This document shows positions 1-7,612 of a DNA stretch of 64,000 nt, piece after piece. How positions within the stretch are numbered: the stretch's first letter is position 1; every line of letters starts with the position of its first letter. The position numbers and the translations under genes were made by a program. Origin of the DNA: Desulfosediminicola flagellatus (lineage in GTDB: Bacteria > Desulfobacterota > Desulfobulbia > Desulfobulbales > Desulfocapsaceae); the NCBI RefSeq assembly GCF_005116655.2, contig NZ_CP050698.1, positions 1,070,001 to 1,134,000 of the forward strand, written 5' to 3'. Below the pieces are notes generated by a model. That model had not been told where the DNA came from. It ran no database searches and saw only the letters and a program-made list of their open reading frames with translations.

Positions 1-49
1 GAGTGATATTAGGTGGTACAGGCGATTCTTCGATAATCCTGTAGGGCAT
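1..49 (-). CDS. 5' end of an unidentified gene (partial)
   Basis: Only the first 16 codons lie in the window, reading MPYRIIEESPVPPNIT and running off the left edge. The start is supported by a strong Shine-Dalgarno AGGAGGG six bases upstream of ATG on the minus strand. The spacing and sequence closely resemble the start of the Gly-rich protein gene next door (AGGAGGG then ATG). The product cannot be identified from so few residues. Confidence 0.5.
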   Translation of the reverse strand, partial: MPYRIIEESPVPPNIT

Positions 50-183
50 AATGTTCCCTCCTGAATATGTCGAACTCTGATGAGAACTGGAAAGAGGTGT
101 TCCAATTAAAATGGTATCTGTAGAGTTGCTGTCTGGCAAGGAAAATGGAGCAGGTCGAGGGGTGTTTTGTTTGTTAGGGAGAG

Positions 184-222
184 GCGGGCATGACCCGAAT
201 AATTCATTCGGGTCATGCCCGC
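184..222 (-). terminator. Strong hairpin, probable terminator
   Basis: A perfect 17-bp stem (GCGGGCATGACCCGAAT and its complement) encloses a 5-base loop. It lies about 80 bases past the stop of the minus-strand Gly-rich protein gene and before the partial gene at the left edge. There is no clear U-tract on the minus strand, and a short T-rich run follows on the plus strand. Termination is inferred from stem strength and position, and the direction is uncertain. Confidence 0.6.
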
Positions 223-301
223 ATTCATTTACACAGAGTATTTATGCATATGGATAGAGTCGGTGCTTGAAATGGTTGTGTGACGGGGAATTTGTCCCTT
301 G

Positions 302-811
302 TTATCGTTTTCCACCGCCACCACCACCTCCACCACCACCTTTACCTCCGTTGCCACCTCCACCTCCCCCTCCACCATTACCACTACCTCCGTTGCCTCC
401 GCCATTACCGCTGCCATTGCTCTGGCCACCATTACCACCACCTGTTTGCCCTGTGGCACCCGCTACAGCTTGTCTGTTTCTACCTTGGTTTTGTGGAGTA
501 GGGTCGGGGATAGGGAGTCCCTGAGCTTCTGCTCTAAGTCTCATCCTTTCTTCGTGCCTGTGCCTGAACGTGTTTCTAGCTTGTTCATTCTGCAGGGCCT
601 GGTACTGACTCCTGTATTCTGCGATCTCGGTCGGAGTCATGAGATGCTGGCAGTAAATTTGAAGCCTGTCCCTGTCTTGTGTTTGAAGATAGAGTGGGTC
701 ATCCTGATGAATTCTCAATTGATCCTGCTGCTGATTAATAGCCAGTGAGGACGATGCTGATAATAGACATGTGGTTAGTATTGTAAGATGTACAATGTTC
801 GATTTCTTCAT
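302..811 (-). CDS. Secreted protein with glycine-rich tail
   Basis: This is a 169-aa protein of unknown function. The start is placed at the ATG preceded by AGGAGGG; an upstream in-frame extension to 952 has no such site and would bury the signal peptide. Residues 1-24 form a signal peptide (MKKS, hydrophobic core, SSSLA). A charged Gln/Arg-rich middle follows (about residues 25-110). The last 45 or so residues are almost only Gly with Asn, Ser and Lys, ending GGKR. The family is not recognised. The Gly tail could be a flexible surface or adhesive segment, but this is inference. Its GGN-repeat DNA should be prone to length change. Confidence 0.7.
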   Translation of the reverse strand: MKKSNIVHLTILTTCLLSASSSLAINQQQDQLRIHQDDPLYLQTQDRDRLQIYCQHLMTPTEIAEYRSQYQALQNEQARNTFRHRHEERMRLRAEAQGLPIPDPTPQNQGRNRQAVAGATGQTGGGNGGQSNGSGNGGGNGGSGNGGGGGGGGNGGKGGGGGGGGGGKR

Positions 812-1367
812 AGTACCCTCCTGATAAAGTATGAAGTCCCGGCAGAACAGGTAATTCCTTCTCCTCAGTTTCCTCACCATACGAAACGTTTCAGAACGCA
901 TAAGGATACAAAAAAAAGCAGCATACAATAAAATCGTACGACTGAATCTCATCCTTAGAAATCAGGTCTAAAAATTCCGTCATAAAAAAAGGAAAAAACG
1001 TGATGTCTTTCAGGCAGTATTCCTGGATACATAAAACAAGTTTTGATCAATCAAAATCGTAGGGTGTATGTTCAAAACCTCATAAAGTTCATCTGAGCTG
1101 AAGTCATGATTTCCAAACTGAGAATGCAATTTTTGATCGACAAGTACCGCGGAGTAGTATTGGAAAATATTATCCAATACTACCCTGGAACTAGGTAACA
1201 ATTACGCACTCAGCGCCTTCCGGATTTTCTTGAGATTCTTTTTAAATGCTATGAGTATCACATAAAAACAGTGTGATAATTTCAGATGTGCTAATGGCAC
1301 TCAATTTGCTGTTATCTTATGGGAATAGGCATTGAAGTAAAACTTTAAATAAAAATGGGTGAATAGC
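812..1367. other. Intergenic region, no convincing gene
   Basis: This stretch separates the Gly-rich protein gene from the PepSY gene, which diverge. A 63-codon minus-strand frame (1010-1201) has no database-like motif and no ribosome site I can defend. A hairpin at 1154-1183 has an 11-bp stem (GTAGTATTGGA) and an 8-base AT loop. No promoter consensus was identified. Confidence 0.4.
1154..1183. repeat. Small inverted repeat
   Basis: GTAGTATTGGA and its exact complement are separated by 8 bases. It lies in the divergent intergenic region between the Gly-rich protein gene and the PepSY gene. It could be an operator or a transcript-end hairpin, but nothing here decides between them. Confidence 0.4.
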
Positions 1368-1889
1368 ATGGGGATAACGAAGAATAATTCGATTTACAAA
1401 TGGGTTCGCACTTTGCACCGGGATATCGGTTTTTTTCTCATTGGTTTAACTGTCATATACTGTGTAAGCGGGATATTACTAACATTACGAGATACCGATT
1501 TCTTAAAAAGTGACAGATTGATTGAAAAGACCATTGATTCGGGATTGACAGGAAATAAAGTTTTAGAGACCTTGCATCTGAGAAGAGAGAAGATAGTTAG
1601 TGAAAATCAAAATGAGATTACGTTTACCACTGGAACGTATAACAAAGTAAGCGGGGATGTTTCATACAGAAGTCAGGAATTGCCCTCTATGCTTCAGGGG
1701 CTTAATGCATTGCACGTTGTGTCCAGCAAAGACTCAAAACACTGGATTACACTAACGTATGGAGTCACATTACTCTTCCTGGCGCTGTCTTCCTTGTTGA
1801 TGTATAGGCCGGGTACTAAGCGTTTTAAACGAGGTGCTTTGACAGCTGTTTCTGGTGGAATTGCTTCCGTGATTTTGCTCATCCTATGA
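1368..1889 (+). CDS. PepSY-associated membrane protein
   Basis: This 173-aa membrane protein has a PepSY-TM-like layout. A short basic N-terminus with the family-typical WVRTLHRDIG precedes a first membrane helix (about residues 20-40). A 90-residue extracytoplasmic section follows (including LNALHVVSS), then a helix near 125-145 and a last hydrophobic segment at the C-terminus. Relatives occur as accessory proteins of iron or haem uptake and of membrane reductases; the role here is unknown. ATG at 1368 follows GGGTG with 6-base spacing. A GTG at 1359 in the same frame is an alternative. Confidence 0.65.
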   Translation: MGITKNNSIYKWVRTLHRDIGFFLIGLTVIYCVSGILLTLRDTDFLKSDRLIEKTIDSGLTGNKVLETLHLRREKIVSENQNEITFTTGTYNKVSGDVSYRSQELPSMLQGLNALHVVSSKDSKHWITLTYGVTLLFLALSSLLMYRPGTKRFKRGALTAVSGGIASVILLIL

Positions 1890-2062
1890 TAGTTAGAGTG
1901 TAGCTCATGAGTTACCGCTTTTGTCTTTGGTATTGGGGGGATTGATAGTTGAGGAGAGATGATACCTGAACGTACCCCGGTCAGCCCTGTAGGGGGGGGG
2001 AAGTAAACATTCATGCATATTTACGTTAATTTTCATGGCGAAAAATTAAGTAAATGGTTGCA

Positions 2063-3175
2063 TCAGGAGTAGCTGTGGTTTGTTGTCTGTGGTGCCTGCG
2101 TTTCTATTCTTTGTTCACCCGAAAGTTCAATTTTCTGTGTCGGGAGGGCGAATTCGATACCATGCTGTTTGAAATGGTTCAGGATCTCCAGATTAATTAT
2201 CTGTTGAATGTCCATGTAATAGAGATAGTCAGGCGTATCGATCCAGTAGACGACTTCGAAATTCAGGCTATAGGAGCCATATTCCATAAAGTGAGCACGT
2301 TCAAAACGTATTTTCTTCAATTTTTCAATTATGTTACGAGTAATTGAGGGGATAACTTCCAATTTTTCCGAAGGAGTTTGATAGATCACCCGTAATATGA
2401 AAACAACACGACGCTCATACATACGTTTGTAGTTTCGGATTCTGCTGCTGAGCAGGTCAGCATTAGAAAAGATCAGCTGTTCGCCTGAGAGGCTGCGCAG
2501 GCGGGTAGTTTTTAAGCCGATGTATTCAACAGTGCCCATGAATTCGCCGACAATAATGAAGTCTCCTATGACGAACGGCTTATCGAGTACAATAGAAAAT
2601 GAGGCGAAAAGATCGCTCAGAATATTCTGCACTGAGAGCGCAACTGCGATACCGCCGACCCCGAGGCCAGCGATCAGGGTCGTTACGTTTACACCAAAAT
2701 TGTCAAGAGCAACAAGCAACAAACTTACCCAAAGAACAACACGCAGTATAAATGTCACTGAACTGAGGGTGGTAACAGCCTCGGCATTACGTTCAAGTTT
2801 TTTTTGCCGATATTTGTCCATAAGTGACCGCAGCACGTGGGTGACCAGGATGCCTGTTTGCAGTAAGGCGGCAAGTGTAAACGTTTTATCTAGAATGTTA
2901 GTTAGCAGGATGGGCAATGTGAGAGTAAGGGTGCCGATATAGATAGAGGCAATCAGAAGGAATGCAGGATGAATGCGTTCGATAAGTTCAGCCAGCAGAT
3001 CATCCCAGCCAGCTGCAGTCACTTGGGTCGGACCCTTTACTTTGCGAACAAGAATATATTTCAGCAACCGTGTGAGAATATATAAGAGCAGCAATGTGAA
3101 GGTTGCATACAGCCAGCATTGAATCGAATTACCAAAAATGACTAAGCCCAAATCAGGCAGAAAAATATCCATCAT
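2063..3175 (-). CDS. MscS-family mechanosensitive channel
   Basis: This 370-aa small-conductance mechanosensitive channel family protein probably protects against hypo-osmotic shock at the inner membrane. There are about four hydrophobic helices in residues 15-190. The pore helix is Gly/Ala-rich (LIAGLGVGGIAVALSVQN) and is followed by the conserved beta-domain stretch DKPFVIGDFIIVGEFMGTVE. The C-terminal alpha/beta region includes the typical YWIDTPDY. GGAGG lies upstream of the first ATG. It is a single gene, convergent with the PepSY gene. Confidence 0.9.
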   Translation of the reverse strand: MMDIFLPDLGLVIFGNSIQCWLYATFTLLLLYILTRLLKYILVRKVKGPTQVTAAGWDDLLAELIERIHPAFLLIASIYIGTLTLTLPILLTNILDKTFTLAALLQTGILVTHVLRSLMDKYRQKKLERNAEAVTTLSSVTFILRVVLWVSLLLVALDNFGVNVTTLIAGLGVGGIAVALSVQNILSDLFASFSIVLDKPFVIGDFIIVGEFMGTVEYIGLKTTRLRSLSGEQLIFSNADLLSSRIRNYKRMYERRVVFILRVIYQTPSEKLEVIPSITRNIIEKLKKIRFERAHFMEYGSYSLNFEVVYWIDTPDYLYYMDIQQIINLEILNHFKQHGIEFALPTQKIELSGEQRIETQAPQTTNHSYS

Positions 3176-3487
3176 GATTCAGATCCTCCGCATAACTGTA
3201 GAAAACGTCAGAAAGAGATACTTGAGCTATCGATTTTTTCTTTAATTTGTAGCCTGAACTCAAAATAATTCTATTATGTGCAGGCATATTATTCCACTCG
3301 CGTTTCGCGGGACAGTGATCCTGAGCAACTCTGAAGACTACGGGAAGAGAATAGTATTGAAGGGTTATCCCAACTCGCATCCTGTGATATTTTTATATCT
3401 GTAACTGGGCGGCAACGGCCACAGGCATTCCAAAGAAGATACTGAGAGTAACTTTCAAGAATGAATAGGTTGCTGTCACGATTGAAT

Positions 3488-3508
3488 CCTGTAGCTGGCC
3501 GCTACAGG
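3488..3508. repeat. Small hairpin
   Basis: CCTGTAGC and its complement GCTACAGG flank a 5-base loop. It lies in the intergenic region between the MscS gene start and the TRAP operon terminator, just left of the degenerate repeat copy. No function is assigned. Confidence 0.35.
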
Positions 3509-3552
3509 CAGTATGATGCTACCAACTTCCGAAGTGACATCATTGCCCCTCG

Positions 3553-3700
3553 GAGACTGTCCGACAATGGCAGTTGTTCCAAACTCTTCGTTATTGTCAA
3601 AAAACAATGCTCGCAGGTAGCGTAGACTCCGATATCATATATATGGTTGCGCGTGTTTTTTGAAAATGCCTCGAGTTTGAGCCAAATTCCTATTCTCAAT
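3553..3700. repeat. Degenerate copy of a MITE-like repeat
   Basis: This shares a long interrupted match with the element at 59726-59923: AAACTCTTCG, then AATGCTCGCAG, then a run around GATATCATATATATGG, then TTTTTTGAAAAT and CTCGA. Its left end reads GAGACTGTCCGACAATGGC against GAGGCTGTCCGAGAATGGC in the other copy. The right end has decayed to TATTCTCAAT. The shared block makes both copies give similar spurious minus-strand peptides containing HIYDI. It is interpreted as an old non-autonomous transposable element. Confidence 0.7.
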
Positions 3701-3792
3701 TTTTCATGAGATTTTTTTAAGTGCCTAAATGTTATGGAAGAGAAGTAGAATCAGCACACGTCATTGTGACAGACTGTTTGCTTGCAGGTTAA

Positions 3793-3838
3793 ACAAAAAA
3801 AATCACCTCAAAACAGATGTAATTGTCTTAAGGTGATT
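3793..3838 (-). terminator. Rho-independent terminator of the TRAP operon
   Basis: On the minus strand AATCACCT pairs with AGGTGATT, followed directly by a run of eight T. It lies about 75 bases past the dctM stop. This is a classical intrinsic terminator, although the loop is long (about 22 bases). Confidence 0.75.
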
Positions 3839-3912
3839 GCATTTTCAATGTGCCGGGTATGCCTCGGAAATCTTTGGCCAAGATGTGTTAAAATACCCTG
3901 AAGATTTTATAC

Positions 3913-5235
3913 TTACCCTAAAATCATAGTAGGTAACCACAAAACTATTTGTGGAAAGATCATGCATGTAATCAGCACAGTCAGATTGATAAGTACAAAC
4001 GGGGTAACTGATCGATAAATATCGGCCATTCCAACATTTGGAGGTGCAATACCTTTCAGGTAGAATAATGCGAACCCGTACGGAGGAGTCTGTACCGCAA
4101 TCAAAATGTTGAGGATCATGAGAACGCCAAACCAGATAGGGTCATACCCCATTGACACTGCGATAGGTGTAAAGAGGGGCGCACACATCAAGACAATAAT
4201 AAATTCGTCAATGACGAAACCTAACAGTAACATTATTACTTGAAACATAATGATGATCATGATTGGGGGCAGATCAAGATTAGTCGTAAAGTCTGATACC
4301 ATTGATTGAACACCCATCAATAGATGGAAATTGCTAAATACTGAAGCACCGAAAATGATCCACATTGCCACACTTACGAGTAGAGACGTCTGTAGACCTA
4401 CCTCAAGGAACATTTTTACTTTAAATCGCTTAAATACTATCGAAAGGATTACGGCTCCAACAACGCCAATGGCTCCGGATTCTGTCGGTGTAGCGATGCC
4501 TGAAATAATACTGCCCAGCACGGCTACAATAAGCAGCATTGCAAGAAAGCCATCGCGGGCAATACTCAGTTTCTGGCCTAGAGGTTTATTCTGATTGTCG
4601 GTATCGGCAACGGTTATAGGAGCCTTTTTCGGGTTCATCTTACAGCTGATAATGACGTACGTTATCATTAAGAGGACTGTTAACAGGGCAGGCATCATAG
4701 CCCCGATAAACATGCGCCCAATGGAGTTATGCGTTGATGCCGCAAACATGATCATTGGTATACTTGGAGGAATGAGAATACCCAATCCGCCACCAGCCAT
4801 GATGACACCCATGGCAAGATTTTTGTTGTAGCCCCTTTCAAGCATTGGTTTTAAGGCAATGGAACCCGATGTCATTATACCTGCACCAATGATCCCCACC
4901 ATTGCTCCAATCATGGAGCAGACAATGATAACACTTATAGCCAATGATCCGCGTATCTTGCCGATAAGCAACTGACTTGTGTCAAACATTGCATCGCCAA
5001 TACCGGACTTAGTGAAAAACTGGCCCATATAAATGTATAAAGGAATGGCCAGCAGTATGAAACTGAAGTAGGTGCTTTCGATTGTAGTTGGAATAATATT
5101 AAAAACAGCATCTCCCCAGGTGAGATAACCGACGCCCATAGCTATGCCACCTAAAGCTAGGCCAACCGGTGCACCCAGTGCGAAAAAAATACAAATACCT
5201 AAGAGAAGAACGCCAGTAAGTGCTTCAATTCCCAT
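3913..5235 (-). CDS. dctM: TRAP transporter large permease (DctM type)
   Basis: This 440-aa, highly hydrophobic protein is the ion-coupled translocating subunit of a tripartite ATP-independent periplasmic transporter. Family marks include the N-terminal ALGAPVGLALGG, the GIIGAGIMTSGSIALKPM loop, GLGILIPPSIPMIM, and the C-terminal AVQTPPYGFALFYLKG. It has the expected length. Its ATG overlaps the dctQ stop (TAATG), so translation is probably coupled. The substrate cannot be read from the permease; C4-dicarboxylates or related organic acids are usual for the family. Confidence 0.93.
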   Translation of the reverse strand: MGIEALTGVLLLGICIFFALGAPVGLALGGIAMGVGYLTWGDAVFNIIPTTIESTYFSFILLAIPLYIYMGQFFTKSGIGDAMFDTSQLLIGKIRGSLAISVIIVCSMIGAMVGIIGAGIMTSGSIALKPMLERGYNKNLAMGVIMAGGGLGILIPPSIPMIMFAASTHNSIGRMFIGAMMPALLTVLLMITYVIISCKMNPKKAPITVADTDNQNKPLGQKLSIARDGFLAMLLIVAVLGSIISGIATPTESGAIGVVGAVILSIVFKRFKVKMFLEVGLQTSLLVSVAMWIIFGASVFSNFHLLMGVQSMVSDFTTNLDLPPIMIIIMFQVIMLLLGFVIDEFIIVLMCAPLFTPIAVSMGYDPIWFGVLMILNILIAVQTPPYGFALFYLKGIAPPNVGMADIYRSVTPFVLINLTVLITCMIFPQIVLWLPTMILG

Positions 5236-5768
5236 TATCGTTCTCCCTTCTTAATCAAATTATTCCCGGTTATTACATAAAATACATCGACGATTATATC
5301 TCTGAACAGTTGGGCGATAAAAAGAACGCTGCCAATGATGGTCATGATCCAAAAATGGTGCATAAAAGGAGCCCATTCACTTTGCCTGCGTGTACCAAAC
5401 TTGAGAGCATCTATGAACTTCTCGTGACACACATATATAATCAATATTAAAAAGAAAATACCGAGAGTGTATGAGATTAGATTAAATATCCGCTTTGTTT
5501 TCGGCGACACTCGTACGTAGAGGATATCCACAGCAATATGCGCTCTTTTCTGATGTGCATAAGCACCACCTAAAGCTGCAATATAGCCAAAGAGGAAAAG
5601 AGAAAGATCAAAAGCCCAGACGGTTGGCTTATTGAGAAAATACCGGGAGAAAACTTCAAAAGCGACAATCAGGGCGAGGATCGGCATCAGGTACGATGCT
5701 GCATAACCCATCATTTTGACAATGAAATCTACTTTTTTGCAGAATCCGCGCAGAATTGCTAAAAACAT
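5235..5768 (-). CDS. dctQ: TRAP transporter small permease (DctQ type)
   Basis: This 177-aa protein has four predicted membrane helices and belongs to the DctQ family. It carries the typical FEVFSRYFLNKPTVWAFDLS and the HQKRAHIAVDILY segment. It partners DctM in the membrane. The ATG at 5768 is preceded by TAGGTG. A longer frame to 5819 would start inside the hairpin and is rejected. It lies between dctP and dctM, all on the minus strand. Confidence 0.9.
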   Translation of the reverse strand: MFLAILRGFCKKVDFIVKMMGYAASYLMPILALIVAFEVFSRYFLNKPTVWAFDLSLFLFGYIAALGGAYAHQKRAHIAVDILYVRVSPKTKRIFNLISYTLGIFFLILIIYVCHEKFIDALKFGTRRQSEWAPFMHHFWIMTIIGSVLFIAQLFRDIIVDVFYVITGNNLIKKGER

Positions 5769-5790
5769 ATAACACCTACTAGAGTTATGG

Positions 5791-5822
5791 AGAATGAGAC
5801 CTTGCAGGCAAGGTCTCATTCT
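5791..5822 (-). terminator. Hairpin between dctP and dctQ
   Basis: A perfect 15-bp inverted repeat (AGAATGAGACCTTGC) has a 2-base loop and no T-run on either side. It sits between the binding-protein gene and the permease genes. It probably stabilises the dctP message or partly terminates, giving more binding protein than permease. That role is inference from position and strength. Confidence 0.65.
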
Positions 5823-5850
5823 TCGAGCATTTCACACTGCTAACGCGTTA

Positions 5851-6876
5851 TTATCCCTTGTTATTCTTCAATACATCAATCAACTGCTTGCTGTACTTAT
5901 TCTCAGCGGCATACTCGCCCCACAAAGATTCACCAGCTTCAGCCCAGATTTTTTTGTCAGTTTCATTTGGAGTTGCACTCCAGAGCAGGCCTTTGCTTTC
6001 CATCTCTGTGACTGCCTCAGATTCCCACTTTTTGGACATTGCAAGTTGTGATTTGGCGTGAATTTCAGTCGCTTCCATAACTACTTTTTTGAGGTCATCA
6101 GGAAGCTTATTCCAGGCTTTTTGATTAACAAGAATAGGAAGGACCTGTGCTCCGGCAAGAGGCAGGGGATACATGTATTGGGCAACTTCAACATGATTAC
6201 CATCACGATGATCAATCATGTTGCTGCCAATTGATCCATCAATAACTCCAGTCGCTAAACTGGTGTAGATCTCACTCCAGGCAAGAGAAACAGGTGAAGC
6301 ACCTAATTTACGTAAGAATTTACCATAAGCTCCAGGAGCACGAATTTTGAGCCCTTTGAAGTCCTCAACGGAATTAATTTTGTTTTTGGTCAGAATGTAT
6401 ACCGGTGGCTGAATATACGGTTCGAGCCATTCCAAACCATGCTCGCCATATGCTTCCTTAAGAATAGGAGACCAGCCTTTATCGTGAAAGAGTGAATACA
6501 GTTCACTCGTGTCGCTTGTACCGCCTGGCAGACCAATTTCGACAACTCCGGCAGGGAGTTCACCCGCATGCATTGACTGAAAAGGAGCAACCATTGTCAG
6601 CAAGCCGGTCTTTGCTGCGCTGAGCATTCCACTCGTGCCTACGCCTTCTCCTGAATAGAGCACCTGAACCTTAATTCTGCCGCCGGACATCTCGCCGATG
6701 TTCTTGCCGAGATCCTCATAAAGAGCACCAAAAGCGGTTCCACGACCATAGAGATTTCCAAAACGCCAGTTATGTTCTGCTGAAGCAGCGTTTGTAGCAC
6801 AGACGGCTAATCCTAAGCCTACCAGCATTGTTGACTTGAGAATTGTACTTTTCATACCTTGTAGAATCGGTAACAT
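5851..6876 (-). CDS. dctP: TRAP transporter solute-binding protein (DctP type)
   Basis: This 341-aa periplasmic binding protein is exported by a signal peptide (residues 1-32, ending NAASA). DctP-family marks include the KIRAPGAYGKFLRKLGASPVS region with the substrate-carboxylate-binding Arg, and SLATGVIDGS. ATG at 6876 has AAGGGAG upstream; the frame open to 6993 has no such site. It is the first gene of dctPQM, behind two sigma-54-type promoter sequences. The regulator and kinase genes lie immediately upstream on the same strand, suggesting substrate-induced expression. Confidence 0.92.
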   Translation of the reverse strand: MLPILQGMKSTILKSTMLVGLGLAVCATNAASAEHNWRFGNLYGRGTAFGALYEDLGKNIGEMSGGRIKVQVLYSGEGVGTSGMLSAAKTGLLTMVAPFQSMHAGELPAGVVEIGLPGGTSDTSELYSLFHDKGWSPILKEAYGEHGLEWLEPYIQPPVYILTKNKINSVEDFKGLKIRAPGAYGKFLRKLGASPVSLAWSEIYTSLATGVIDGSIGSNMIDHRDGNHVEVAQYMYPLPLAGAQVLPILVNQKAWNKLPDDLKKVVMEATEIHAKSQLAMSKKWESEAVTEMESKGLLWSATPNETDKKIWAEAGESLWGEYAAENKYSKQLIDVLKNNKG

Positions 6877-7032
6877 GTTTTCTCCCTTGTGATGTATTGG
6901 TTTATTGATCGGCAAAAGTATTTTCACATATCCTTCAAAGACATTGATATGACAAAGACTCTTTAAACGAAGAACATCTCTTGCCTGTTTCAAAAAAAAT
7001 ATGAGAAATTAGGTCTGGTAGAAGGTGTATTC

Positions 7033-7048
7033 AGCAAGTACCTGCCCC
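7033..7048 (-). promoter_or_regulatory. Second, weaker sigma-54 promoter candidate for dctPQM
   Basis: The minus strand reads GGGGCAGGTACTTGCT, with GG and GC ten bases apart as sigma-54 requires. It is a near direct repeat, 32 bases away, of the better site at 7065-7080 (both lie in ATTCAGCAA(G/A)TACC on the plus strand). It could be a second start or a decoy. Confidence 0.45.
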
Positions 7049-7064
7049 TGACGTATCTTTATTC

Positions 7065-7080
7065 AGCAAATACCGAGCCA
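7065..7080 (-). promoter_or_regulatory. Sigma-54 (-24/-12) promoter for dctPQM
   Basis: The minus strand reads TGGCTCGGTATTTGCT, matching TGGCAC-N5-TTGCW with invariant GG and GC at the right spacing. It lies about 190 bases upstream of the dctP start, downstream of palindromic activator-type sites and of a sigma-54 response regulator gene. Confidence 0.75.
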
Positions 7081-7160
7081 GGAGTTAATTTTTTCAGGAA
7101 GAGTGGTGAGTTGTGTTTTTAGCCATGAAATCAAACATTCAGGATTCGGTGGAAAGGTTT

Positions 7161-7211
7161 GTGTCAACCAGGTCGTCAACCAGGGTTGACGTTGTAAGCC
7201 ATGGTTGACAC
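7161..7211 (-). promoter_or_regulatory. Cluster of GTCAACC/GGTTGAC sites (probable activator binding)
   Basis: The cluster holds GTGTCAACC (7161), a perfect 16-bp palindrome GTCAACCAGGGTTGAC (7175-7190), and GGTTGACAC (7203-7211). A further ATGGTTGACACAC is at 7391-7403. The cluster is about 95-145 bases upstream of the -24 element on the minus strand, the usual place for enhancer sites of an NtrC-family activator. The likely binder is the neighbouring response regulator. Confidence 0.7.
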
Positions 7212-7407
7212 GGGGTGTGAAGTACAGTTTTGACGAAATTACAGGGAGGAGATTTGCTTGAGGCAGGCGTTCAGGCAGGAAACGGGGCAGTTGGTAGTCG
7301 TTGCCTGTGTAATCCTGTCCTGAGATTATGAGTTAATGGAGTTACACCTGCAATCTCGTAGGTGATTCAGGAGTAATAGGTGTGTAAAACATGGTTGACA
7401 CACGAAA

Positions 7408-7596
7408 AAGGACTGAGGTTAAAGGGTTTAGGGCTGAGTGAAATGCATTGAAAATGCAATACGCTTTTTAAATACTCTGTCCTTTTACCTTTGGCCTAAG
7501 TCCTTATGCATGCGTCCAGTTTATACAGTGTGCTGAAATGACATAAAATTTGGTAAAAATGAAAGGATATGGGTAATAGGCTGTCCCAGTTGGGTA
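7408..7596. repeat. Palindromic intergenic repeat, copy A
   Basis: AAGGACTGAGGTTAAAGG (7408) faces CCTTTGGCCTAAGTCCTT (7488-7505), matching 15 of 18 as an inverted pair. A tail, AAAGGATATGGGTAATAGGC, follows. The right arm, read on the minus strand, matches the start of copy B (58668) almost base for base, including GGTAAAAGGAC. Both copies lie just outside genes. It is probably a small mobile or regulatory palindromic element. Confidence 0.55.
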
Positions 7597-7612
7597 TGAG
7601 ATATGATAAAAA

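Noticed and set aside
1010-1201. 63-codon minus-strand frame
   Set aside because: No recognised motif, no convincing ribosome site, and it spans a hairpin at 1154-1183. Kept only as a note in the intergenic entry.
3153-3380. 75-codon frame upstream of the MscS gene
   Set aside because: Overlaps the MscS start region; no motif, and the composition looks non-coding.
3502-3699. 65-codon minus-strand frame resembling one at 59624-59896
   Set aside because: The similarity comes from the shared DNA repeat (MITE-like copies); neither frame is conserved as a protein.
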